From NCBI GenBank assembly GCA_030765055.1, contig CM060952.1:82697630-82761629 (forward strand): a DNA stretch of 64,000 nucleotides, given 5' to 3'. The position numbers and the translations under genes are program-made. Shown one piece after another: positions 52,351 through 63,030 of the stretch. Position 1 is the stretch's first letter. Each line of letters begins with the position of its first letter. The notes below the pieces were generated by a model. That model ran no database searches. It was not told the DNA's origin and saw nothing but the letters and a program-made list of their open reading frames with translations. The stretch is from Mantis religiosa. Lineage: Eukaryota > Arthropoda > Insecta > Mantodea > Mantidae.

Positions 52351-52382
52351 GTTTCGGGAGTGTGAATCTCTCCCATCATCAG
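52351..52382 (-). ncRNA. Hammerhead-ribozyme motif, intact core
   Basis: The minus strand reads CTGATGA, then GGGAG, a nine-base loop, CTCCC, and GAAAC, directly followed by GTC and GAT. The CTGATGA and GAAA boxes are perfect and stem II is a perfect 5-bp helix. GTC is the classical cleavage triplet. Flanking ATC before CTGATGA can pair with GAT after GTC to start stem I. Stem III would be only the C-G and A-U closing pairs, so cleavage would probably need two copies (the ACGT there is self-complementary). This arrangement is described for Penelope-like elements. It is in the sense orientation of the LRR gene, in intron 1. Confidence 0.65.
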
Positions 52383-53487
52383 GATATTTATTAAATGTTA
52401 TAACCACACATGAATAATTGGATATAACGCAAATATAAACCTAATATATATATATGTTGTGAATACGTACTTAAATTTACTTTACAAGTATAAAGCATTT
52501 GGAAAGAAGAATATAAATAACAGTTATTTCTTAAACAAGGCTAAGTTTCTTCATCTTAATTCGAGGTCACGACCTTGAGAAGCGCACACATATATTTTCG
52601 GTTCCAGCTAATTGTTTTATTTCAACTGGAAACCTAATTCTATGAGGGATTATTTTAAAAATACACACGTCTTCATAAAAACGACATACATATAAAGAAA
52701 ACTTCTTCAAGTCACCACAACTGGAACTTCATAAAGTCACATCATAAGTTAAAAGATCATACCATAAGAAATAATATTTTTCTTGTTTTTATATTATAGG
52801 TAAACATTCGGAGAAACGCAAGCGGTTTTATAAATATGTCGTTCTTGAACACAAGGGTTATCAGCATTTATATTTGTGGTTAAATTTCTTTCTTGGGTGG
52901 AATACAATACTTCCGCCAACTACTTTATGTAGTAGTGTAACGGAAAATAATAAATTTGGCACGTTTGCTTTAGGAATGAGGTTATAATAACTGTGAGGTT
53001 TGATTTTAATATATCTAAAATCTTTTAAATTCATTGATTAATTTAATATTCACATTCATTAATTCCCATCAGTTCATTAATTCACTATCCAGTCAGTATA
53101 ATCAATACGCGTATTCATAATAACTTTTTAGAATATCAAACCACATCTAAGTAACGTTTATAATAGACTACTTCAATTTGTTCCATTCCTCATCAAAGGA
53201 GACTTTCCTACGTCAATTCTGTGCCCTCCATCCTTAAGTTTATACAAAAATTATGTTTACTCCGTAATATATCATCTGCTCCAAATTTTCATTAACGTCC
53301 AAACTATGCTGCTCAAATTCTCCCATTTAACCTCTTACCCGTTTGCAGGTCCAATATTTCTTTTATGAGTTTGACTGCCATAAACATACATTTGATAGTT
53401 CCCAACAAACTGCTGCAGGAATAAATATGACGTATTGCAAGTGCTTGGTTGTCTATCCTGTGACTTTCCTGAGACAAAGCAACGTAC
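52383..53487. other. Intron 1, 5' end
   Basis: A/T-rich. TGGAATACAATACTTCCGCC at 52898-52920, with a nearby TAGTAG, matches the dispersed block at 43.14 kb. The rest is unassigned. The sequence next to exon 1 shows no further exon. Confidence 0.4.
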
Positions 53488-53705
53488 CTGGTTGCTCCAA
53501 AGAGCGAATACGCCGCTCCAGCTGGTTCAGCCGAAGTTCCAAGGGCTCTCCTGGGTGTTTGGCCACCTCATCTCTCATCTTCTGCAGAGCATCGCAAGCA
53601 GTCAAGTGACATCTACCTGAGTGTAGACTGCTACTGCGTGTTACACCAATACAGTGCTGATACTCTACGACCAGGAGGACCAACATTACACCCTTCACAT
53701 CCATC
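53488..53705 (-). CDS. LRR gene, coding exon 1 (signal peptide and N-terminal stretch)
   Basis: This is the first coding exon of a secreted or membrane leucine-rich-repeat protein. Reading begins at the ATG at 53704-53702 (MDVKGVMLVLLVV...) and gives 72 codons plus one base. Residues 5-13 form a short hydrophobic core typical of a signal peptide. Two cysteines follow near residues 32 and 37, then a charged, probably helical stretch (LRLNQLERRIRSLEQP). The exon ends at a consensus donor (GTACGT at 53487-53482) in phase 1. An acceptor-like TTTTCAG ends one base before the ATG's G, so a 5'-UTR intron and upstream non-coding exon are likely. The next exon restores the frame exactly. The N-terminal stretch does not match a domain I can name. 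Intron 1 is about 22.7 kb. The protein family is unassigned. Confidence 0.75.
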
Positions 53706-55353
53706 CTGAAAACCACAACACATCTTTATGACAAACAAACGCTAGAACGTACAATGTATCTCGCAACAATGGAGGAAACATTTGTTGTGTTGCATCTGTA
53801 CTCACTCTTCTCAACTATTTTTACAAAAGCCTATTATTCCATCTACTTACAAATCAAGTCAAACTTTCACTATATATTTCGTTTCAGGTACCTTAAAGAT
53901 GTATAGAGTAGATAAAGGGATAGTCACACCTAAAACAAATATGATGTGTCGCACTCACATGATTTTCTCTATTCATTCTAATACAAACTATTTTACAAAT
54001 AATAACTCTTCTATTTCATGTTAGTCGAAAAACATTTGCACAACTCGTAAATCTTACAACGCACAAATTACGTCAAAACATTTTATGGAGCCAACAATAT
54101 TCGAAATATTCGTTGTCATCTCTCTGAAGTTTACAACAGAGAAAATGTTTTTTTAGATATTTTAGATATTTCCCTGTAGGCGCAATGAAAATAGGAAAAT
54201 TCAGTAGCCCTTTAAGAGTTAGTCGTTAGGTAATGGTTTGGAAATTTGACTGTCATTATAATGGCGAGGAAAAATAGAACATGTCTATTCTTATTCCTAC
54301 AACCGAAGCTTAAATATGTCGATCAAGAAAAAAATAAACAGTTCAATTAGTTTTTGTAAGGTAGTAGAAGAGTATTCTACTACTGTACAGGAGTGAAGAG
54401 TGACATGTGAATACAGAACACATCGTCTTTTTGTGTATGTATATGTAGACGAGCAACTTCTGGATTTATGTGTGCAATACTGAACTTGTAGGTTTTACAG
54501 ACCTCTATAAAGAGAGCTTCTTGGTATAAGAAACACGTGACTTAATATTTTCGGGCTTATGCCAGACGGCATTGAGTTGGTAAATAAACTCTCACATCCG
54601 CATATTTCGAATATTTGTAAGTGTATTTATCGACAGCCTTTTGCTGGTTGAACTGAAACGTTATTCAAGTGTTTATTACCAGCGTAAATCACTGGCTTAC
54701 TTAGGATTTAGAAGCATTGGCAACATATAGTACACAAATGTCTTATGATATATTCATATGATTTTCTCTGCCAGTGCGGGATCGTCGAACTGTCGAAGCA
54801 GTTATGGAGGAAGAAAGGGATAATGAACAATTTCTGTTTTGAAGAGGAAGAATTAGACAAAGTTGAGCAGAAAGATGCAGGATTGAATTTAGAGACAAAT
54901 AAAGTAATTTGACTCGAACTTTGCGTTTTTGTCACACTACTTAATGAAAGAATGTCAAAATATCTGAATAATTTTTATTCTAAGTCCATAGATGTATGTA
55001 CTGAAGTTTCTGGGTGTCAAAACTTTTAATAAATCTCATGGAAGGCAATTTTGCTTTAGTTTCTTCTTATTTTTGGAGTTAAGTTCATTAGCAGAACATA
55101 TCAATTATGAATATAAAGAGAAAAAGGCTTTTAACAGTTGAAATAATGGATTCGATATTTTATATCAACTGAGAATTCTCGATATTTACAGACTATAAGT
55201 CTTTTACAAAGAAAATAATTTGCCGTATTGGGAATGGGAAGTGGTATTCAGTTAAAGGTTTCTGTATTATATGACAAATATGTAACTTTTATGTTATTAA
55301 ATAAATATAGTATCAAAAAGAAGGAAATAAAGTTAAAATGTTAAGTATCTAAA
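53706..55353. other. 5' flank or 5'-UTR intron of the LRR gene
   Basis: The stretch is upstream of the coding start. No promoter can be pinned down. Near 54160-54270 a family X fragment is present (TTAGTCGTTAGGTAATGG), and near 53945 a block shared with 47.8 kb. Confidence 0.4.
54036..54128 (+). repeat. 93-bp repeat, copy 2
   Basis: Nearly identical to 50891-50983 (three differences found by eye). The two sit about 3.1 kb apart in the same orientation, on either side of coding exon 1. Confidence 0.85.
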
Positions 55354-56563
55354 TATAGATACTGTCACATTAGTAATGTTTTTAGGACAAACTATTAGGT
55401 ATTTGAAATGCGTTCTGACAAACAATTAAGTCATTTTCAAAGTTTAGACCATTAGATTCTGTGGTCCTGTGCCATGGTTCAGTGAGGCTTATTTTCCCAC
55501 GATGGTACCAGTCTCTGGTTTTTGATGCGAAAAATTCGGTGACACCCACTTGCACAGCTTCAACATTGTCAAAATTTCTTCTGAAAGAAAATGGGTCATA
55601 GATCGAAGAAATTATAACTTGATGGAGCGAAATCAGTGATGTATGTCGGTTGTGGTAGCAGTTCGATTCCTCCAAATTTCTCAATTTTTCCATGGTTGTT
55701 CATGCAGTGTGGAGTGTTACATTGTCCTGTTGCAATAGAACTCTACTTCTGTTAACTAATGCTGGGTATCTCTGTCTCAAAATTTCATTAACTCGTTCTA
55801 GTTGTTAAGAATAAAGATCCGCATCAATCGTCCACCGGTTTGGAACAAATTCCCAGTGAATCATACCCTCAAAATTCCACCAGACACACATTACTTTGGG
55901 ACCGAACCGATTTTCTTAACGACGACATTCACGGGGATTAAGCCATTGTTTCGAGGCATCAGGATTTCGGTAATATACCTATTTTTCATCACAAGTGACA
56001 ATTGTCCTGACAAATCTATCATCTATGGGATTATGGATAAGTCTCTTGAAGTGTGTCAGTTCATCAGGTGCAGATCTACAACTGCTGTATGATTTTCCAA
56101 CTGTCAATGTGGTGATGTATGGTATCGTTTGATATATCAAGTTCTTCTGAAAGCCTAGGGTACTTTCTTGCAGATTTGCTCGCAAAACTTGGCGCGTATC
56201 CTCAATATGCCATAATTTAGGTCTTGCAGAATTTGGTAAATCTTCAAAGTTTTCGTCCCCACTGTTGAAACGTTGGAATCATCGTTGTGCCATACTTTCA
56301 CTAACGACCTTCTTCTTTCACTTCACATATTCTTGGAGCTGCGACAGTGGCTTTACAATTTTGTTTCCAGTAGTGTTTTATGACTCTTAAGTTCAAACTT
56401 TGTTATATCCATTTTGTGATTGTTTATTAACAACTGAAAGCTGTACATGCTCGCAATGTACACAATACTAGCCATGGCATCCTATAAATCCAAACCTAAG
56501 AAACCGTACACATTTTCGAAAACACCAAAATCAAAAACCGACACGGTTTATGGAACGACCATT
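55354..56563 (-). mobile_element. Mariner-type element, degenerate (copy B)
   Basis: Related to 2624-3870 over its whole length and in the same orientation. The left end TATAGATACTGTCACATTAG matches the left end of copy A. The right end carries an altered terminal repeat. Confidence 0.8.
55382..56440 (-). pseudogene. Mariner transposase pseudogene (copy B)
   Basis: Minus-strand pieces include SYSSCRSAPDELTHFKRLIH, DDRFVRTIVTCDEK (first catalytic Asp kept) and RVLLQQDNVTLHTA (second kept). After a frameshift come TDFAPSSYN, where the third Asp is Ser, and the end NFDNVEAVQVGVTEFFASKT then RDWYHRGKISLTEPWHRTTE. Loss of the third acidic residue and several breaks make it inactive. Compared with copy A it differs in which catalytic positions survive, so the two decayed independently. 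Confidence 0.8.
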
Positions 56564-56794
56564 CCAATGCGGATTCTTACGCCGCTTAAGGCACTTATAC
56601 GTTGTAGAGTATTACTAGAAAATTGTTAGGCGTTTCGGGAAGTCGTAAAATCCGCTGATGCTTCACATTGTTGAAACAAATATCAGAGTATTCTTTATCT
56701 TTCATTTGGTAGTGTCGGGAGAATGGGAACCTACAACTATAAGGGATAAACGAGAGGATCGCAATGATTGTATTAAGATTTAGAAGGGTTACTT

Positions 56795-57290
56795 TTGTTA
56801 CGAGGAGAAAAAGAGAGAGGTAAGAAAGTGAACTAAAAGAGAAATGGAGAGAGGAAAAGGGTGAGATAGGGAGAAGGAAGAAGGGAAAGCACTTGGAGAT
56901 GAAGGAAACGGGAACGATGGAGAGAGGGAAAGAAGTAGAGGGATTGGGGGTGGAAAATAAAGATGAGATGGAGAAATCGAAATTAGCTTTTATTTGCCGT
57001 AAAAATACCACACTGGAGCACCGCCTTTACTTTCCTTTCGCCTGAAAAAAATCCATCGTCCTCCACCGGTTTGAACTTGTAACCTTGAGAAGCAGCAGCT
57101 TACACATTAGCCTTAGGGATGGGAAGGTGAAGCAGAAATAGTGATGTAGAGAGGAAGTAAGGGGGGAGATGGGGAGGTGAAGCAGAGGGAGCTATATGTA
57201 AGGAAAGGGACAGATTGAGAGAAGAAGGGCACATTGCGAGAGAAAGTGTAAAAGATGGAGAGAGAAAAGGGCTATCAAGAGAGGAGAAGT
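56795..57290 (+). repeat. Purine-rich (GA) minisatellite zone, left part
   Basis: The plus strand is almost purely purine over 56795-56970 and again 57115-57290, with repeated GGGAGA, GAGAGG and GAAGAAGGG phrases. It is interrupted by about 140 bp of ordinary sequence. The right part resumes at 58087. Confidence 0.75.
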
Positions 57291-57291
57291 C

Positions 57292-57532
57292 CGCTTTGGT
57301 AGCCCAGATGGTAGCGTGTCTGCCTCACGTTTAAGAGGTACCAAGTTCGAATCTCGGTCAGGGTGAGTTACCTGGAAAAGCTTTTTCGGGGTTTTCCCTT
57401 ATCCTAAAAGACGAATGTCTGGTAACTCTAAGCTCTATGGACCCTAGACTCATATGACCATCATTTCACCCATTCTATTCATCATCCGATATGACTTAAC
57501 GTTGGAGGACGTAAATTACAAAAAATAAATAA

Positions 57533-57535
<3 letters not shown>
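57292..57535 (+). repeat. SINE-1 copy, plus strand
   Basis: TCCGCTTTGGTAGCCCAGAT is the head, CAAGTTCGAATCTCGGTCAG the B-box region, TTTTTCGGGGTTTTCCCTTA the body and TTAACGTTGGAGGACGTAAA the tail. It is the copy closest to that at 26.2 kb. It is inserted in the purine-rich zone and followed by (TAA)n. Confidence 0.85.
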
Positions 57536-57563
<28 letters not shown>

Positions 57564-57947
57564 GAACCAGAAGATCCGTGGTTCAAATCCCGGCTATGGC
57601 ATTGAATTTTTCAGTCTGACTCAACGTTTCCACAATTTAGCCTACACACGGCCAGTGTGAAAGAATAATTAATTCCATTAATTAACCTAATAGTGGTTAA
57701 CTATAAAGCCCGGGCCTTAAAGTACTTACATGTAGTAAGTCGCCATTAAGGTAGTTGTCTCATGTGTTTTTGAGAACTCCTAAGTGGTTTACCGGGAAAA
57801 TACGGGTCAGTTGGAGAATTTAATGACATATCGGCACGTTGGCCATAGTAGCACAATGGTAGTGCGGCTGGACGGTAACCAGAAGATCCGTGGTTCAAAT
57901 CCCGGCTATGGCATTGAATTTTTCAGTCTGACTCAACGTTTCCACAA
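57536..57947 (+). repeat. SINE-2 in permuted order with 71-bp duplication
   Basis: After a short (TAA)n comes the 3' half of SINE-2 (B box to tail, 57565-57700). A link and the 5' half (57735-57947) follow. The 71 bp 57565-57635 and 57877-57947 are identical. The order is therefore 3' half then 5' half, bounded on both sides by TAA repeats. Confidence 0.8.
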
Positions 57948-58335
<388 letters not shown>

Positions 58336-59830
58336 GCAGTAACGCGAACAGAGCTGTGGGATCTGCAAGAAGTACATAAAGCTACACGTATGAATATACA
58401 AATGTGATCAGTAATCCAAGCGAGATTTGGAAGGACGTCACGGCGCACAAGTACGCGTGTCTATGAATACTAAACAAGAATAAAACAATCCGACTACTAT
58501 GTGTTCATTACAAGTCGAGAACATAAACATGCGTTTGTCTTTGGGCTCATGCATAGTTTCAAACACAAAGTTTGAGGAATAAAAAATAGTATCCATTATC
58601 ATATATCGGCATTACCCGTCGTTAAAATATTAAGTTCCAACTTTTCACGTAACTTTAAATTTGAAAATTTTATGTAATATTAGACATGTTCGATAAAAAA
58701 TATAGAACATCAAATTTATATCCTACAAGTTAAACCACCACTCAAAAAGTTAATTACATATTATATCCACATACAAAATAAAAGTAGGACCTAAAATCTC
58801 TTCTTCATGAATTTAATCCGCTTAAAATTAAGCACAAAACAACATTAAAATTATATGTAACATTTAGCTATCTTTATACTAATGAATCTTTTCATTTTGC
58901 GATTCACAATTTAAATTGAGTACCACTAAAATTATAATAAACATCTGATTTGTTCTTATTAGGAAATTGTGATTAGTTTTGCAGTAAACTTTTCTTATTA
59001 CCAATGTTTTGATTTTCTTAAATTTTTACTCTAAGTATTGTGTAAAACTGTGCATTGTTTGAGCAGAACACATGCTTCCATTAAAAGAACCATAATCAAT
59101 TGATTTCTTCAACATTTTTACTACACTGATTGAGATTTACATCATGTGAGGGAATTTAAATATTGCAAGTTGATGAGAAAACCTTTGAGAAAATCTCATT
59201 TATCAAAATACCTCTGTATCAATGATTAAATTTATAAATGACTTCATGAAATTACAGCTGTTGTAATATTGAAAGCAGAATGTGAAACTAAAAGGTAAAA
59301 ACAAAATGAAATACTAAAAGTATAAAACTTGACTTTTTGACCACTTCTGAGTTGCCTCATTACTGATATAAACCTCTCCAGAAATACATTACGCGTTTCG
59401 TTATGAGTGTAAACAGAATAACGATAGTAAAATGTTGCAATAACTGCTGATCTTTACATATTCTTTGGAAGCAATTGCGAGAAACAAGTGAACGTCATAA
59501 GCCCTCTAAAGAATAGTAAAATATTAAACATTTCTAAGCTCTTATAACGGATATTTTCTAAATGACTTATGCTAAAGAAATGCTGTTGGGAGTAAATTGT
59601 GCCCTACATGTTTTGTGCAATATACTCTCATATATCGCTTCCTTACCGTAGGTGTTTATGTCAGTAACAGAAGATTATAAAAGAAAATTCCTTTCTAATA
59701 AAAATTTACTTTACAGGCTCCGTTGAAGCATTCAGTATACTTATTCCTAATTTATATTTAAACATTATTAATATGTGATATTTGAACCAAAATACACATA
59801 TTTTAGAAAAAGTAAAACATTTCGGAGAAC
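58336..59830. other. Upstream flank, nothing recognised
   Basis: Strongly A/T-rich unique-looking sequence, without coding frames or identified repeats. Confidence 0.4.
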
Positions 59831-60170
59831 GACTCGTGTTTCTCCCGGTGAACCACTAGGAGATCTCATAAACACATTAGACAACTACTTGCAGCATAGT
59901 AAGTCACAATTGAGGTAGTTGTCTCATGTGTTTATGAGAACTCCTAGTGGTTTACCGGGACAAACGCGAGTCAGTTGGATGATTTAATGTCATGTCAGCA
60001 CGTTGGCCATAGTAGCTCAAATGGTTAGACCATCTGGACGGAAACCAGAAGAACTGTGGTTCAAATCCCGTCTATGGCATTGAATTTTTCAGTCTGGCTC
60101 TACATTTTCATAATGCGTCCTACACATGGATAGTGTGAAAGAACAATTAATTTCCATTTCAGAGAATATT
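59831..60170 (+). repeat. SINE-2 copy with 58-bp hairpin at its 5' side
   Basis: Arms 59831-59888 and 59915-59972 are inverted copies with five mismatches over 58 bp. Then comes the tRNA-like head (GTAGCTCAAATGGTTAGACC, A box; GGTTCAAATCCC, B box) and the body ending GTGTGAAAGAACAATTAATT. The right arm is also present upstream of the head at 57.75 kb, so that part belongs to the family. The left arm is unique to this copy. Confidence 0.8.
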
Positions 60171-60554
60171 TCATACAAAGTGTGTAGGGCCTGACAATAT
60201 TTTGTGGTTGTTAGGGAGATAATGGTTGGTGTTTATAAATCAGCCAAGCACAACTACATGGACATTACTATTTCTCAAATGTTTTTAGGAAACCTCAGAA
60301 CATGCAATTCTGGTGAAATATCAAGATCAAATTTTTGGATGGAATACCATAGTTGTATTACCTACTATGGAAAGAACAACTACATAGAAAAGCGAATATC
60401 AGAATTTTTCAGCAACTAAATATTATTTAACGAATGTTTACGTTAACAAAATGAAACTGGAAATAGTTTATCGAGCATTTGCTAACTGAACCTGCTATGT
60501 AGTTCTTAGAGTATACAGATATTTTACGTCAAAAAGTTTATCCAAGCTCAGTAT
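60171..60554. other. Upstream flank with old dispersed block
   Basis: 60315-60375 carries GGTGAAATATCAAGATCAAA then TTTTTGGATGGAATACCATA, the block also seen at 30.4 and 43.1 kb. A 71-codon frame here has no recognisable domain. Confidence 0.4.
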
Positions 60555-60797
60555 TTTTTTCTTTAATTTACGTCCGCCCCAACGTTAAGTTATATCGGAC
60601 GGTGAATGAATTGGGTGAAATGATACTCAAATAAGTCCAGGGTCCATGGAACTTAGAGTTACCCGACATTCGTCTTGAAGGATAAGGGAAAACCCCGGGC
60701 AAACCCTTATCTAGGTAACTCACCTGGACCGATATTCGAACTCGGGACCTCTTGAACGTGAGGGAGACATGCTACCATCTACGCTACCGAGGCGGGC
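60555..60797 (-). repeat. SINE-1 copy, minus strand
   Basis: The complement reads the complete SINE-1: GCCCGCCTCGGTAGCGTAGA (head), a B box in GAGTTCGAATATCGG, and a tail ending TTAACGTTGGGGCGGACGTA. It is well preserved. Confidence 0.85.
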
Positions 60798-61796
60798 CCA
60801 AGCTCGGTATATATTGCAAAACTTAAAAACATAAAATTAAAGGAATTATGAAAACAAGCATTTCATTAATAATATATTTCTTAGCGAACTTGTCCTTTAG
60901 CTTAATAAGGAATAAAAATAGAACGTGCTGTTTAAAAATTATGAAACTTGCTACATAAAGCATCTGAAACTCATGCTCCAAAATGCATAAGGAGATTAAA
61001 GAAGAACTAACTTATACCTATGCAATAAATTCCACATCCATATTTCTTAGTTCATACATAGTGGTAACTGAAAATTAAAACATTTCTATAGAATACTCGG
61101 GCTTTTAAAACAATTCATAGGTCTGTCTGCTTAAGCGATAGTAATTTTATTGAAAAGCCGGCCACTAAGTGATCATTTTGAAGTTATGTTATCTTTATAT
61201 AACCAGATAGAACATAGTCCTTACAAGTCGCATCACTAATATCTAAAGATTAAATATTAAATTATTTATCCATTATTTTTATTAAAATAACATACTTACG
61301 GTTGTATTACGAATAATTGAATACCTTCTGAATTGTATGGCAAATAGATTTTCTTGAATTTTCCTTGAAGCCGTCAACATTCTGAATGACTTTTGTGTAA
61401 CTACTAAATCGTAACAGATATATCTCCAAAATGCTTAACACTGTACGAAAGTAACGTTTACATGCTATAAATCGTATGCTGGAACGAGCTCCACATTTTT
61501 GTACAGTAACATTTTGCGTATCTTTTACAGTTTATCAATAGTGCAAACATCACACTAAATAAAGAGAACCTCAGAAAATTTTCCAGAAGATTCAATATAT
61601 AAATTTATTTTGTCATAAAATATGGTGTATTAATACAAATCGTTAGGAGTCATTTAAGAGTAAATCAAAATTTAAATAAAAAGTTTCTATGTAAAGGGCA
61701 ATCTGTGGTGGGGCTTTTTTCTTGAAAATCTTCGCAACACATCCTTTAAACACATCCTATATCTCAAGATTGCTTCTAACCAACCTTTCAACACCC
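60798..61796. other. Upstream flank, weak repeat only
   Basis: About 61500-61660 resembles the 3' block of family X (CTTTTACAGTTTATCAATAG, AGAGAACCTCAGAAAATTTT). Otherwise nothing. Confidence 0.35.
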
Positions 61797-61866
61797 CCTC
61801 CCCCCCACACATACACACACATACACACACAAACAAACACGCAAACACGCGCACACACATACACAT
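61797..61866. repeat. (CA)n-rich microsatellite
   Basis: Imperfect CA repeat after a run of C, with ATAC, AAAC and GC variants. Confidence 0.9.
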
Positions 61867-62499
61867 GCTCACCGTGTTCCAATTTTTGGATTTCCAGTGA
61901 AATGTCGGTATCAAATGTAACAGCTTCCCTACCTTCTACCTATGTACTTGTAATAATTACCAACCTGGTGTGTTATGGTGCTGACAGGAGCAAGTTTCCG
62001 AAGATACTGGACCAGAGCACGCAGCCTGCTTTATTATTAACTGTTTCCTCATTAGCAAGCGCCCACCGTGACGTACAAAGTTTTTCATATTTGTCCGCTC
62101 ACCTCCAGCTGTGAGTTATTATATCACGTGACTGGCAACGAAACACTTAAACTTATTAGCCAATCTGCTGAGTCGTTATTGTTCATCTTATCCGCCAAGG
62201 ATTCAACACTCCATCGAGGTTGCTAGGCCTTCATCCATTTTAGTTGCACTCTCGTACACGCCCGAGTGTTCCAAATAACAGATATTCAAACAAAAGGAAT
62301 GCGAAACATCGACGGAATATCTGAATTCCTTAACCTCTCCAGGAAGTCTTCCAAGTGCTGGAAATGCCATATTGTGTAGATAGTCTTCTCAGTTAATATA
62401 AAATTTGACTGGCTTCTAAAATTAACAATCATCTCTCTTTGCGCAATTATTTAAAAGTAAAGGATTACGATAGTGCAGTACATAACTCGAAGTTATTCC
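61867..62499. other. Upstream flank, nothing recognised
   Basis: Somewhat G/C-richer around 62150-62280. No gene or repeat was identified. Confidence 0.35.
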
Positions 62500-62730
62500 C
62501 AGGCTGATGTGGCGTAATTTTATGGAAATACAGAGCACATCTTCTAAGTCTCGTAGGAGAAGGTTGCGTTATGTACATATCCTAGGGGACTTCGACTGTG
62601 ATATTGAAGATATCCACCACAGTTGTGGACAAAGCATCTGGAACATCTTCTTACAGGAAACCACTGCAAAGTAGCTGGGAAATAACTTCCAGATACATCG
62701 ATTCCGACCGTGAAAACCTACAGTCTCTCA
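62500..62730 (+). repeat. Decayed relative of the hammerhead fold-back repeat
   Basis: TTGAAGATATCCACCACAGT then TGTGGACAAAGCATCTGGAA (62604-62643) aligns with the arm at 51.9 kb, with the core boxes mutated (CTGAAGA to TTGAAGA, GAAAC to CAAAG). Further right GACCGTGAAAACCTACAG matches the flank at 51846-51863 in inverted orientation, so the repeat extends beyond the arm. Confidence 0.6.
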
Positions 62731-63030
62731 AAAGTGGATAATGAAAAGCAATAAATTGTATGTCGTTTTCAGGAAAAAAATCACTAATAGACAAATGAAA
62801 TGTGAAAGAGACAAATAAAACAATGTGTAACACAGAGTACAGAATATGCTCTACCTGGAAGAAGAGATGTGTAACGAAGTGGCCTAAAGCGGGAAGAGAG
62901 ATGCAGTATACGTAGTAAATTGTAATATAATTGGCATTGTATTCTGGAATGCGTTATTAGGCAAAAGTCACAGAGAATTTCATACCATAGGACAGAGTAT
63001 ATTTTCCAATAGAGCTAAGATTCTCGAATG
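62731..63030. other. Upstream flank, nothing recognised
   Basis: A/T-rich sequence between the hammerhead-related repeat and the mariner at the window edge. Confidence 0.35.
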
